Origin: Acidovorax sp. YS12
Lineage (GTDB): Bacteria; Pseudomonadota; Gammaproteobacteria; Burkholderiales; Burkholderiaceae_C
NCBI GenBank assembly: GCA_021496925.1
Contig: CP053915.1
Coordinates: 930,001 to 994,000 of the forward strand
Direction of reading: 5' to 3'
Length of the DNA stretch: 64,000 nucleotides
This document shows, piece by piece, positions 29,664 through 38,288 of this stretch (its first letter is position 1; the number at the start of each line of letters is the position of its first letter). The notes below the pieces were generated by a model. The model saw nothing but the letters and a program-made list of their open reading frames with translations. It did no database searches and was not told the origin of the DNA. Both the position numbers and the translations under genes were made by a program.

Positions 29664-30566
29664 CTACCTCAACCCCAACCCACTCTCAAACCCCCGCCCT
29701 TCCCCCGTCACCGGATCGACAAACTCCAGCCGCCGCGCCAGCAATTGCAGCGGATTGGAATAGTCCCCGTCCGGCGGATCGTTCACCTCGGGGTAGAACG
29801 CATCCCCGCGCAGCGGCAGCCCCAGCGCGTTCATGTGCACGCGCAACTGGTGGCGCTTGCCGGTGATGGGCTCCAGCCGGTAGCGCGCCCAGGGGGCGGC
29901 CACCTCCAGCACGGCGATGCGCGTGTGGGCGTTGGGCTCGCCGGGCACTTCGTGCATGCGGAAGAACTGCGGGCTTTCCTCGATGCGGCTGATGCGCTCG
30001 CACGGGAACGCGAGTTCCGGCCGCCACGGCGCGACGGCCTCGTACACCTTGCGCACGCTGCGCTCGCGGAACAGCGCCTGGTAGCGCCCGCGCGTGGCGC
30101 GCTGTACCGAGAACAGCACCAGCCCGGCGGTGTCGCGGTCGATGCGGTGGATGGGCGACAGCTCGGGCAGGCCCAGCTTGCGCTTGAGGCGCACCAGCAG
30201 CGTGTGCTGCAGGTAGGCCCCGGTGGGCACCACGGGCAGGAAGTGCGGCTTGTCGGCCACCACCAGGTGTTCGTCCTGGAACAGCACGCTTTCCTCGAAC
30301 GGGATGGCGGCCTCGTGCGCCAGCGCGCGGTAGTAGTACAGGCGCAGGCCGGGCACGGCGGGCCGCTCGGGGGTGGCGCGCTGGCCGTGTTCGTCCACCA
30401 CGTCGCCCGCGGCCATGCGGCGCACCCAGTCGTCGCGGGGCACGGCGGGCAGGCGCTGGGCCAGGAAGTCGAGCAGGCTGCCCTCCACGCGCGAGGGCAG
30501 CACCACGCAGCTCGGGCTCACGCCGTCGCGCAGCGGCAGAACGCGGGGGTCGTGCGGGTTGTGCAT
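29664..30566 (-). CDS. RluA-family RNA pseudouridine synthase
   Basis: 300 residues. It isomerises uridine to pseudouridine in rRNA or tRNA. The catalytic block HRIDRDTAGL is intact (nucleophile Asp about 143), and the later blocks (KVYEAV, then EPITGKRHQLRVHM) are present. The N-terminus (DFLAQRLPAV, W, RRMAAGDV) looks like an S4-type RNA-binding motif. The exact target site cannot be read from sequence; the protein resembles the TruC/RluC/YqcC-like branch. It is transcribed alone; the gap upstream contains a REP-like repeat. Confidence 0.9.
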   Translation of the reverse strand: MHNPHDPRVLPLRDGVSPSCVVLPSRVEGSLLDFLAQRLPAVPRDDWVRRMAAGDVVDEHGQRATPERPAVPGLRLYYYRALAHEAAIPFEESVLFQDEHLVVADKPHFLPVVPTGAYLQHTLLVRLKRKLGLPELSPIHRIDRDTAGLVLFSVQRATRGRYQALFRERSVRKVYEAVAPWRPELAFPCERISRIEESPQFFRMHEVPGEPNAHTRIAVLEVAAPWARYRLEPITGKRHQLRVHMNALGLPLRGDAFYPEVNDPPDGDYSNPLQLLARRLEFVDPVTGEGRGFESGLGLR

Positions 30567-30577
30567 GGGGTCGATGG

Positions 30578-30634
30578 TTTCAGATTTGATAGCTGCCAGC
30601 GCTTGGCTGGCAAGGGCTGGAGGCCATTTTCATG
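30578..30634 (-). repeat. REP-like intergenic repeat, copy 1
   Basis: Contains GATAGCTGCCAGCGCTTG followed by GCTGGCAAGGGCTGGAGGCC, the full form of the family repeat, with internal inverted symmetry (CCAGC...GCTGG). Confidence 0.6.
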
Positions 30635-30656
30635 CACAACGCCCTGCGCGCGTGCC

Positions 30657-31958
30657 TCACACGCCCGCCAGCCACTGGCCGCAGGCGTCGCACCAGTCGG
30701 CCACGGCGGCGTCGCCCGCGCTGGCGCGCTCGGCCAGCCGGGGCCAGCGCCGCTGCACGGCGTTGACCAGGGCCTGCAGTTGCCACAGGGCTTCGCCCCC
30801 GACCAGGGCCAGCTCGGCCAGGCCCTGGCCGTCGCCCTGCAGCAGGGGCAGCATGTCGGCCAGCTGGCGCGGGTGCGAGCCGGCCTCGGTAAGGGCTTTT
30901 TGCAGTGCCGCCAGGCGGGCATCGATGAAGGCGCCGGCCTCGGGCATGCCGGCCGCCAAGGGCGCGCGCAGCTGTGCCCAGCGCGCGAACGCCTGGGCCA
31001 GCGCGCTGGCGTGCTGCTCGGCCTCGTGCTGCATGGCCTGGGGGTCGGCGCCCGTGGTGCTGGCATCGGCCAGCAGCGGCAGCACCAGCGCCACCAGCGG
31101 CGCAGGGAATTTGCGGTGGTTCAGCCGCAGGGTGAGCGACAGGCGCTGGGCCGGGTGGTCGGCGTATTTATCGAAGAAGGCAGCCACCACCTCGGCCAGC
31201 AGCAGCACCTGGCCCATGGCGGAGATGCGCGCGCCCTCCAGGCCGCGCGGGTAGCCGGTGCCGTCCATGCGCTCGTGGTGCTCCAGCACCGCCTGCGCCA
31301 CGGCGGGCGGGTAGTCCGGCTGCGCGCGCACCAGCAGCATGGCGGTGACGGGGTGGGCCACCAGGTGCTTGCGCCCGGCGCCGGCCACCTTGTGCGCCGG
31401 GTCGCGCCAGATGGGGTCCATGTGCAGCACGCCGATGTCGTGCAGCAGCGCCGCGGCGGCCAGGGGGGCGCAGCCCGGCGCGTCCAGGCCGCTTTGCAGG
31501 CCCAGGTACAGGGCCACCAGCATCACGCCCACGCTGTGCGCGAGCAGCGCGGGCTGCTGCTCGCGCATCACCGTCAGCTTGAAGGCCATGGGCGCGGGCA
31601 GCGGCAGGGCCGCCAGCGGGGCCAGCAGCCGCGCCTCGCCGCCCACGGCCTGGGCCATGCGCTGCAGCAGGGGCTCCTGGCAGCGCTGGCGCGCCAGGGC
31701 GGCGATGGCGGGCAGGTCCACGGCGTCCTCGGCACTCAGGTGGCCGTCGATGCCGTCCTGCAGGCGGTGCTGCACCAGCCGGTCGTACAGCCGCGCGTCG
31801 ATGCGCGCGCCCTTTTCCACCAGCTTGATGCCGCTGTCGTTGTAGATGGCGCTGTGCGCCACCACCGGGCAGCGCTCGGCCATGTCGGTCACGGACTGCA
31901 GGTAGTGCGGGCCGTCGGGCGGCGGCGCATTCAGGTCGATGGGTGGGGTGGCAGCCAT
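30657..31958 (-). CDS. HD-GYP-type HD domain protein (candidate cyclic di-GMP phosphodiesterase)
   Basis: 433 residues from an ATG at 31958 (MAATPP); a longer frame upstream adds a low-complexity stretch and is unlikely. The central domain has the HD-GYP signature set: an HSVGVM helix, LLHDIG (metal-binding HD near residue 172), a downstream His in AHPVTAML, and HHERMDGTGYPRG (the GYP block). Such proteins hydrolyse c-di-GMP and control motility or biofilm. The N-terminal part has no recognised sensor and the C-terminal 130 residues are predicted helical; no receiver domain is present. The last HD-GYP helix departs from consensus (LLLAEVVAAFFDK), so activity is probable but not certain. Confidence 0.85.
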   Translation of the reverse strand: MAATPPIDLNAPPPDGPHYLQSVTDMAERCPVVAHSAIYNDSGIKLVEKGARIDARLYDRLVQHRLQDGIDGHLSAEDAVDLPAIAALARQRCQEPLLQRMAQAVGGEARLLAPLAALPLPAPMAFKLTVMREQQPALLAHSVGVMLVALYLGLQSGLDAPGCAPLAAAALLHDIGVLHMDPIWRDPAHKVAGAGRKHLVAHPVTAMLLVRAQPDYPPAVAQAVLEHHERMDGTGYPRGLEGARISAMGQVLLLAEVVAAFFDKYADHPAQRLSLTLRLNHRKFPAPLVALVLPLLADASTTGADPQAMQHEAEQHASALAQAFARWAQLRAPLAAGMPEAGAFIDARLAALQKALTEAGSHPRQLADMLPLLQGDGQGLAELALVGGEALWQLQALVNAVQRRWPRLAERASAGDAAVADWCDACGQWLAGV

Positions 31959-32040
31959 GGGCAAGAAATTCTCAAAACCAGCGCGGCCCAGGCCAGCAGA
32001 CGCCGCGCAAGGGCCTTGGCCGGCCGCGCCGCCCCGCCGC

Positions 32041-32113
32041 GCTGGCGTCGTCCCCCTGCCCGCATTGCGCAGCAATGCGAGAGCGGGGGGAAGCGGCGCA
32101 GCCGCTCAGGGGG
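32041..32113 (-). terminator. Palindromic GC-rich region after sbcB, possible terminator
   Basis: Two stem-loops directly follow the sbcB stop: AGCGGC/GCCGCT (32092-32097 with 32101-32106) and CGCATTG/CAATGCG (32061-32067 with 32073-32079), the latter inside complementary C-rich and G-rich runs. There is no T-tract, so intrinsic termination is uncertain. Confidence 0.4.
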
Positions 32114-32122
32114 GGCCGCATC

Positions 32123-33571
32123 TCACACTTCGGGCACGATGGCCTCGGCCCAGTCGTACAGCGCACTCAGGATGTCGTGGGCGCGTTCGTCCTCGCGCTC
32201 CTCGGCCTGCTCCATGCGCTGGTCGATGCGGTCGAACAGCGCCTGCACCGTGAGCGCGCCGCCCTGCCCCTGCAGCAGGCAGGCCGCGCAGTGCTGCTGC
32301 CAGCGCTGCTGCTCGGCGGCCGAGAGCGTTTGCGGATAGTTGCGCGCACGGTAGCGAAACAGCAGCTCGCCCAGACGCGGGTCGTCGAAGCCGGTGCGCG
32401 CGTGCGCCAGCTCGGCGCCGGAGAGCTGGCGCAGCTGCGCCAGGCGCCGCCGGTCCTCGTTGCCGACGAAGCCGCCGTACAGGTCCTGCTCCACGTCGGG
32501 CGCGCCCTCCTGCGGGCGCTCGAACACCGCGGCCCAGGTGGCGCTCAGGTCGGGCAGCGCGCGCGCGGCCTGCGCGTGCCGGGCGGCGCGCTCCACGTCG
32601 ATGCCCCAGCGCTGCGCCAGCGCGGGCGTGAGGGTATTGAGGTTGCCCACCACCATGGGCGACTTGTTCAAGTGCACGCTCTTGAGCGGCAGCCGCGTCA
32701 CGCCCTCGGGCAGTTCCGCCTGGCGCGTGAACAGGCGCAGGCGGATGTCCTCGGGGCGCAGCGTGGCCAGCTCGGCGGGGTCGTGCGCCAGATCCCAGGC
32801 CAGCAGCTCGTTCTTGTTGGTGGGGTGGCTGGCCAGGGGCCACATCAGGGCCATGCAGCCCTGCTGCGCCGGAAACATGCCCGAGATGTGCAGAAAAGGC
32901 CGCGCCGTCTGCGCCGTGGCGGGCAGGCGCAGCTCGGCCATCACGCGGTCCTTCTTGTGCAGGCCCAGGGCGAAGTCGAACAGCCGGGGGTTGTGCTGGC
33001 GCACCAGCCGCGCCAGGGCGATGGTGGCGCGCACGTCCGAGAGCGCGTCGTGCGCGGCCTCGTGCGCCAGGCCATTGGCCTTGGAGAGGTCTTCCAGCCG
33101 GAAGCTGGGCGCACCGTCCTCCTTGGTGGGCCAGCGGATGCCGTCGGGGCGCAGCGCGTAGGCCATGCGCACCACGTCCAGCAAATCCCAGCGGCCGCAC
33201 TGGTTCTGCCACTCGCGCGCGTAGGGGTCGATGAGGTTGCGCCAGAACATGAAGCGCGTGATCTCATCGTCGAAGCGGATGGTGTTGTAGCCCACGCCGA
33301 TGGTGCCGGGGCGCGCCAGCTCGGCCTCGATGCGCGCGGCGAACTCGTGCTCGGGCACGCCGCGCTCCATGCACAGCTGGGGCGTGATGCCGGTGATAAG
33401 GCAGGACTCGGGGTCGGGCAGATAGTCGTTGGCAGGCTGGCAGTACAGCATCAGCGGTTCGCCGATCTCGTTCAGCTCGGCATCGGTGCGGATGCCTGCG
33501 AACTGCGCGGGCCGGTCGCGGCGCGTGTTGGCGCCAAAGGTTTCGTAGTCGTGCCAGAGGAAGGTGTGCAT
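32123..33571 (-). CDS. sbcB: Exodeoxyribonuclease I
   Basis: 482 residues, close to the 475 of E. coli ExoI. It degrades single-stranded DNA 3'-5' and works in mismatch repair and recombination. The DnaQ-type exonuclease motifs are clear: WHDYETFG at the N-terminus (Exo I), GYNTIRFDDEITRFMFWRN (Exo II), and AHDALSDVRATIALARL (Exo III). The SH3-like and helical C-terminal regions follow (NPRLFDFAL, then LLFRYRARNYP). The ATG at 33571 (MHTFLWHDYETFG) was chosen because it puts the first motif at the usual distance. The gene is divergent from the Fur-boxed sigma gene. Confidence 0.96.
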   Translation of the reverse strand: MHTFLWHDYETFGANTRRDRPAQFAGIRTDAELNEIGEPLMLYCQPANDYLPDPESCLITGITPQLCMERGVPEHEFAARIEAELARPGTIGVGYNTIRFDDEITRFMFWRNLIDPYAREWQNQCGRWDLLDVVRMAYALRPDGIRWPTKEDGAPSFRLEDLSKANGLAHEAAHDALSDVRATIALARLVRQHNPRLFDFALGLHKKDRVMAELRLPATAQTARPFLHISGMFPAQQGCMALMWPLASHPTNKNELLAWDLAHDPAELATLRPEDIRLRLFTRQAELPEGVTRLPLKSVHLNKSPMVVGNLNTLTPALAQRWGIDVERAARHAQAARALPDLSATWAAVFERPQEGAPDVEQDLYGGFVGNEDRRRLAQLRQLSGAELAHARTGFDDPRLGELLFRYRARNYPQTLSAAEQQRWQQHCAACLLQGQGGALTVQALFDRIDQRMEQAEEREDERAHDILSALYDWAEAIVPEV

Positions 33572-33668
33572 GGAGGAAAAAACGCTGCCCGGCGCCAAGG
33601 CGCAAAGCGCCAAGTATGCCGGGTGCGGGCGCCGCCCGGTGCGCGCGGGAATGTGGCGCGCAAATACT

Positions 33669-33687
33669 GATATTCATTCTCATTTGC
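33669..33687 (+). promoter_or_regulatory. Fur box upstream of the sigma/FecR fusion gene
   Basis: GATATTCATTCTCATTTGC matches the 19-bp Fur consensus (GATAATGATAATCATTATC) at 13 positions and lies 15 bases before the ATG at 33702. Iron-loaded Fur bound here would block expression, the standard control for FecI-type sigma genes. Confidence 0.7.
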
Positions 33688-33701
33688 TATGCTCGCGCCC
33701 C

Positions 33702-34982
33702 ATGCGCACGCCGGCCCGCCTCTCCCTCCTTGACGAATTCCCCTTGCGGTACGACGCGCTCGTGCGCTTTCTGCGCCACCGCACGCGCAACGGCGACGAC
33801 GCGCGCGAAATCGCCCACGAGACCTGGCTGCGCCTGGCCGAGCAGCGCGGCGCGGCGGGCGGGCACGTGGAGGATGCCGTGAAGGACGCGCGCGCCTACC
33901 TGTGCACCGCTGCCGCGCACATCGGCCTGGACCGCCAGCGCCGCGCGCAATGGCTGCACGGCCATGCGCTGGAGAACGCCGCCACCGGCGCCGCTGCCAG
34001 CCACGCCCCGGACGTGGCCGACGGCCTCATGTACCGCCAGGCGCTGGCCGCCGTCGAAGCGGCGCTGGCCGCCCTGCCCGCGCGCACGCGCGAAGCCTTC
34101 CTGGCCCACCGCGTGCAGGGCGAAAGCCAAGGGGCCATCGCCGCGCGGCTGGGCGTATCGCTGGGCGCCATCGAGCGCGACCTGGCCGCCGCTGGCGACC
34201 GCATCGAAGCCGCCCTGCACCACTGGCGCGGCGACCCGCGCCCGCAGGCCCGCGCCAAGGGGCGGCGCAAGAGCCTGGCCTCGCTGCTCGCCCTGGGCGG
34301 CTTCGGCGTGGCGGGCGCTCTCGGCTGGCGCCTGTGGCACGACCAGGCGCTGCGCTGGGACGGCAGCTACGCCGCCGCGCGCGGGCGCGGCCTGGCCCAG
34401 CCGCTGCCGGACGGTTCCAGCCTCACGCTCGACGCGCAAAGCCGCATCGCCTTCGCCTACGACGCCCGCCGCCGCGGCGCGCGGCTGCTCGAAGGCGCGG
34501 CCTTCTTCGCCGTGCAGCACGATGCGCAGCGGCCCTTCGTGGTGCAGGCGCTGGACGTGACGGTCACCGTGCTGGGCACGCGCTTCGGCGTGGAGATCGA
34601 GCCCGGCGGCGCCGTGCTGGTGCAGGTCGAATCCGGGCGCGTGCGCGTGGAGCGCGGCGGCGCCATGCTGGCCGGCGGCCTGGGCGCGGGCGAGGGCCTG
34701 CGCGTCACGCCCGGCGGCACGCCCGAGGCCGTACCCGGCACCGCCGCGCCCTGGCGCCACGGCCGCCTGCACTTCGACGCCGTGCCGCTGGGCGAGGCCG
34801 CGGCACGCCTTGCGCGCTATGCCCGCTTCGACCTGCGCACCGACGCCCGCGCCGCGCGGCTGCGCATCAGCGGCACGGTGGAAATCGCCGAGGCGGCCGA
34901 CTGGCTGCAGGCGCTGCCCAGCGTGCTGCCCGTGCGCGTGGTGCGCGAAAACGGCGGGGGCATGCTGTTGGCGGGGCGGTAG
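33702..34982 (+). CDS. Fused ECF sigma factor and FecR-type regulator (cell-surface signalling)
   Basis: 426 residues. Residues 10-85 are sigma region 2 (FRYDALVRFLRH-like, then DAREIAHETWLRLAEQ) and 115-170 are region 4 (LAALPARTREAF, then AAIAARLGVSLGAIERDL-like), so this part is a FecI-type ECF sigma factor. After a basic linker comes one membrane helix (191-209) and a periplasmic FecR domain (LPDGSSLTLDA, FVVQALDVTVTVLGTRFGVE, LARYARFDL). The separate cytoplasmic anti-sigma domain of ordinary FecR is missing. Gly292-Thr293 sits where FecR-like proteins self-cleave. The known parallel is IutY of Pseudomonas putida. The start at 33702 follows a Fur box. The likely partner receptor lies at 35860, beyond a toxin-antitoxin pair. 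Confidence 0.88.
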   Translation: MRTPARLSLLDEFPLRYDALVRFLRHRTRNGDDAREIAHETWLRLAEQRGAAGGHVEDAVKDARAYLCTAAAHIGLDRQRRAQWLHGHALENAATGAAASHAPDVADGLMYRQALAAVEAALAALPARTREAFLAHRVQGESQGAIAARLGVSLGAIERDLAAAGDRIEAALHHWRGDPRPQARAKGRRKSLASLLALGGFGVAGALGWRLWHDQALRWDGSYAAARGRGLAQPLPDGSSLTLDAQSRIAFAYDARRRGARLLEGAAFFAVQHDAQRPFVVQALDVTVTVLGTRFGVEIEPGGAVLVQVESGRVRVERGGAMLAGGLGAGEGLRVTPGGTPEAVPGTAAPWRHGRLHFDAVPLGEAAARLARYARFDLRTDARAARLRISGTVEIAEAADWLQALPSVLPVRVVRENGGGMLLAGR

Positions 34983-35034
34983 AGCGGGCACCCCGCCTTG
35001 GCCGGATGCTATCTCCGGCGCTATCATCCAGCCC

Positions 35035-35457
35035 ATGAAGCGCGTGGTTGTCGATACGAATGTTTTTGTCGCTGCCTTGCGCAGCGCCGATGGCGCGGCG
35101 CGCGAGGTGCTGCGGCGCTGGCTGGCGGGGCGCTACGACGTGTGCATGTCCTTGCCCTTGTTCGCCGGATACCGCGATCTGCTGGGGCGGCATGCGCTGT
35201 TTGCGGCCTCCCCACTCGACCCGCAGGAACGGCAGGCCCTGTTCCACGCGCTGATGGCCGCGAGCCGCCTGGTGGATGTGTATTTCCTATGGCCGCCCAA
35301 CTTGCCGGACGAAGCCGACAACCACGTCCTGGAGCTGGCGGTGGCTGCGTCCGCCCACGCCATCGTGACGCACAACGCCCGCGACTTCCGCCGTGCCGAG
35401 CTGCGTTTTCCGAATCTGGCCGCGCTGACCCCGGCCGAACTCTTGATGGAGGATTGA
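35035..35457 (+). CDS. PIN-domain toxin of a toxin-antitoxin pair (COG1569-like)
   Basis: 140 residues. The PIN fold is shown by VVVDTNVFVAAL (first acidic residue), a central acidic helix, and DEADNHVLELA plus IVTHNARDF (the C-terminal acidic cluster), which together bind the metal for RNA cleavage. The next gene starts 1 base after its stop and encodes a small ribbon-helix-helix protein, so the pair is a type II toxin-antitoxin module with the toxin first. The pair sits between the sigma/FecR gene and its TonB receptor, which suggests insertion into that locus. Confidence 0.85.
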   Translation: MKRVVVDTNVFVAALRSADGAAREVLRRWLAGRYDVCMSLPLFAGYRDLLGRHALFAASPLDPQERQALFHALMAASRLVDVYFLWPPNLPDEADNHVLELAVAASAHAIVTHNARDFRRAELRFPNLAALTPAELLMED

Positions 35458-35458
35458 C

Positions 35459-35683
35459 ATGTCCGTAGTGACCCTGCGCATTCCCGACGACAAGCACGCC
35501 CGCCTGAAGGAACTGGCGGAAAGCCGCCATGTCAGCGTGAACCGCCTGTTCGACGAACTGGCCACGGTCGCGCTGGCCCAGCATGACCTGGCCGCGCAAT
35601 TCCGCGCCGCGGCGGCGGCGGGCGACCCGCAGCGCGGACTGGCACTGCTGGACAAGCTCGACAGGCATTTCAGCACGCCATGA
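35459..35683 (+). CDS. Ribbon-helix-helix antitoxin
   Basis: 74 residues. An N-terminal beta strand (SVVTLRIPDD) and two helices (KHARLKELAESRH, VNRLFDELATVAL) give the ribbon-helix-helix fold of CopG/HicB-tail antitoxins, which bind the operator through the strand. The C-terminal part would cover the PIN toxin. Start ATG at 35459, one base after the toxin stop; the toxin's end (TGGAGGATTGACATG) supplies the ribosome site. Confidence 0.82.
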   Translation: MSVVTLRIPDDKHARLKELAESRHVSVNRLFDELATVALAQHDLAAQFRAAAAAGDPQRGLALLDKLDRHFSTP

Positions 35684-35709
35684 GCGACCGAGGCAGTTCA
35701 TAAGCCAAA

Positions 35710-35760
35710 TCGGCCTCAAACCCTTGCCAGTCAAGCGCTGGAAGCTATCAAATTGATATT
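35710..35760 (+). repeat. REP-like intergenic repeat, copy 2
   Basis: TCGGCCTCAAACCCTTGCCAG followed by CAAGCGCTGGAAGCTATCAAA, the same unit as copy 1 in the opposite orientation. It lies between the antitoxin and the TonB receptor. Confidence 0.6.
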
Positions 35761-35859
35761 CTTTACGGCCCAGCGCAAAAAACCTTCAGGGTTTTCGCAT
35801 CTCGTTCGTCCAGCAAGGTGAAAGCCAACATTTCACCCTGAACGAAGGACTCACCCGCC

Positions 35860-38256
35860 ATGCGATCCCCCGCCACCCTGCCCCACACCCTGCGCCTGCG
35901 CGGCGTTGCCCATGCCGCCATGGCGGCGGCCCTGGCGCTGCAGCTGCAGTGCGCCGCCGCGCAGACCGCGCGCTTCGACATTCCGGCCCAGCCCCTGGCC
36001 CCGGCGCTCGCCGCGCTGGCGGCGCAGGCCGGGCTGCAACTGGCGTTCGCGCCGGAGCTTGCGGCGGGCCGCCAGGCCCCGGCCGTGCAGGGCACGCACG
36101 ACGTGGCCGACGCGCTGCGCGCGCTGCTGGCGGGCTCGGGCCTGCAGGGCCGCGTACAGGGGCGCACGCTGGTGGTGGAGCGCCCGGCGCGCACCGGCGC
36201 CACGCTGGACGAAGTGACGGTGCGCGCCAGCACCGAGCCCGAGAGCGCCACGGGGCCGCTGCGCGGCTACGCGGCCCGGCGCAGCGCCACCGGCACCAAG
36301 ACGGACACCCCGATTCTGGAAACGCCGCAGTCCCTCAGCGTCGTCGGCGCCGAGGAGATCGAGACGCTCAAGGCGCAGAGCCTGCAGGACGCGCTGGGCT
36401 ACGTGGCCGGCATCAGCCGCACCGAGGGGCTGGACCGCACGACCGACGGCATCTTCCTGCGCGGCTTCCAGTCGAGCAACGTGGGCACCTATCTGCGCGA
36501 CGGCACGCCCTACACCGTCAACTACTACAACGGCAGGCAGGAGCCGTATGGGCTGGAGCGCATCGAGGTGCTCAAGGGCGCGGCCTCGGTGCTCTACGGC
36601 GCCTCGGCGCCGGGCGGCATCATCAACACCGTGAGCAAGCGCCCCACCACGGAGCGGCTGCGCGAGCTGAACCTGGAGCTGGGCAGCTTCGCGCGCAAGC
36701 AGGTGTCGGGCGACTTCGGCGGCGCGCTGGACGCGGATGGCGAGTGGTCTTACCGGCTCACGTTCCTGGCGCGCGAAAGCGACAGCTTCATCAACCATGT
36801 GCCCGACGACCGCACCTACTTCGCCCCGGCGCTCAAGTGGCAGCCCAGCGCGCGCACCTCGCTGACCCTGCTGGGCGAGTACCACCAGGACAAGACGGCC
36901 TATGTCTACGGGCTACCGGGCCCCGGCACCGTGCTGCCCAACGCCAACGGGCCCATGCCGCGCAATCTCTACACGGGAGAGCCCGGTTACGACAAGTTCC
37001 ACCTCACGCGCTACTCCGTGGGCTACCTGCTGGAGCACGCCTTCAACGAACGCTTCACGCTGCGCCACAACCTGCGCTACTACCACGCGCAGAACGCCTA
37101 CAACAATGCGGGGATCTGGGGCCTGGCGAGCGACCAGCGCACCACGCTGGATCGCGATGCCCAGGATCGCTGGGACCGCTCCTCGGCCACGAACATCGAC
37201 ACCTCGCTGCAGTACCAGGGCACGCATGGCAGCGTGCAGCACACGGCCCTCATCGGCTTCGACTATTCGACACCACGGCACGAAACCGAGCGCTACAACC
37301 GCAGCGGCAAGCCCCTCGATTACTACGCGCCCGTCTATGGCCAGCCCCTGGGCCCCGCAGTGCCTGCAGGGAATTCCTCGACCTTGCAGACCAAGCGCAT
37401 GGGCCTGTACCTGCAGGACCAGATGAAGATCGGCGAGAAATGGGTGCTGCTGCTGGGCGGGCGCTACGACACGCTGCGCTACGACGAGCGCGCCTTCTTC
37501 ACGGGTGAGAAGTGGGCCGATGGCGAGAAAAGCAACGCCTTCACGGGCCGCGCGGGCCTGGTCTATCTGGGCGAGGGCGGCGTCGCGCCCTTCTTGAGCT
37601 ACAGCGAATCCTACGAGCCCACCGAAGGCCGCGACCGCGAGGGCCGCCGCTTCAAGCCGACCACCGGCACGCAGATCGAGGCCGGCGTGCGCTGGCAGCC
37701 GCCGGGCGCGGACACGCTGGTGTCGGCAGCCGTGTACCAGCTCACGCGCGACAACCTCACGGTGACCGACCCCGAGGACCCGAACTACGCCATCCAGCAC
37801 GGCCGGGTGCGCTCGCGCGGGGCCGAGCTGGAGGCGCGCACGCGCGTCGGGCGCAACGCCCACCTGATCGCCGCCTATGCCTACACTGACGCGCGCACCG
37901 TGCGCGCCAGCCCGCTGCAGCCCGCGCAGGAAGGCGCGCGCTCGATCGCCGTGCCCTACCACCAGGTCTCGCTGTGGGCCGACTACGACTTCGGCGCCTT
38001 CGGCCTGCCGGGGCTGAAGGTGGGCGCGGGCGTGCGCCACATGGGCGAGGCGCGCGGCATGGCGCACGGCACGCCCGTCTCCGTGCCCTCGTTCACGCTG
38101 TTCGACGCCATGGTCGGCTACCACACCGGCCCGTGGCGCTTCGCGCTGAACCTCAGCAACCTGGCCGACAAGACCTACATCGGCAGTTGCGCCATGTACG
38201 GCTGCTTCTACGGGGAGCCGCGCAAGCTCATCGGCACGGCCACCTACCGCTGGTAA
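35860..38256 (+). CDS. TonB-dependent siderophore receptor with N-terminal signalling domain (FecA/FoxA type)
   Basis: 798 residues. It has a signal peptide (cleavage near residue 35), then an STN signalling domain (about 36-108, FDIPAQPLAPALAALAAQAG) used for cell-surface signalling. A TonB-box-like DEVTV is followed by the plug (TPQSLSVVGAEEI, LRGFQSSN, YGASAPGGIINTVSKRP) and a 22-strand barrel ending in an aromatic residue (YRW). It imports a ferric siderophore; the ligand cannot be read. The STN domain should contact the periplasmic FecR part of the fused regulator at 33702. ATG at 35860 follows a GAAGGA ribosome site. A CGTC at 35807-35810 could be the -10 of an iron-starvation ECF promoter, but the -35 is unclear. 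Confidence 0.93.
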   Translation: MRSPATLPHTLRLRGVAHAAMAAALALQLQCAAAQTARFDIPAQPLAPALAALAAQAGLQLAFAPELAAGRQAPAVQGTHDVADALRALLAGSGLQGRVQGRTLVVERPARTGATLDEVTVRASTEPESATGPLRGYAARRSATGTKTDTPILETPQSLSVVGAEEIETLKAQSLQDALGYVAGISRTEGLDRTTDGIFLRGFQSSNVGTYLRDGTPYTVNYYNGRQEPYGLERIEVLKGAASVLYGASAPGGIINTVSKRPTTERLRELNLELGSFARKQVSGDFGGALDADGEWSYRLTFLARESDSFINHVPDDRTYFAPALKWQPSARTSLTLLGEYHQDKTAYVYGLPGPGTVLPNANGPMPRNLYTGEPGYDKFHLTRYSVGYLLEHAFNERFTLRHNLRYYHAQNAYNNAGIWGLASDQRTTLDRDAQDRWDRSSATNIDTSLQYQGTHGSVQHTALIGFDYSTPRHETERYNRSGKPLDYYAPVYGQPLGPAVPAGNSSTLQTKRMGLYLQDQMKIGEKWVLLLGGRYDTLRYDERAFFTGEKWADGEKSNAFTGRAGLVYLGEGGVAPFLSYSESYEPTEGRDREGRRFKPTTGTQIEAGVRWQPPGADTLVSAAVYQLTRDNLTVTDPEDPNYAIQHGRVRSRGAELEARTRVGRNAHLIAAYAYTDARTVRASPLQPAQEGARSIAVPYHQVSLWADYDFGAFGLPGLKVGAGVRHMGEARGMAHGTPVSVPSFTLFDAMVGYHTGPWRFALNLSNLADKTYIGSCAMYGCFYGEPRKLIGTATYRW

Positions 38257-38288
38257 CGCGCACGGCCCGGGCGGGGGACAATCCACGC

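Noticed and set aside
29745..33670. Plus-strand open frames of 864 and 575 codons over the RluA-type, HD-GYP and exonuclease I genes
   Set aside because: High-GC shadow frames without family motifs; the minus-strand genes have intact catalytic motifs.
33564..33701. Longer N-terminus for the sigma/FecR fusion starting at 33564
   Set aside because: It would read through the Fur box and overlap the divergent exonuclease start; the ATG at 33702 starts just before sigma region 2.
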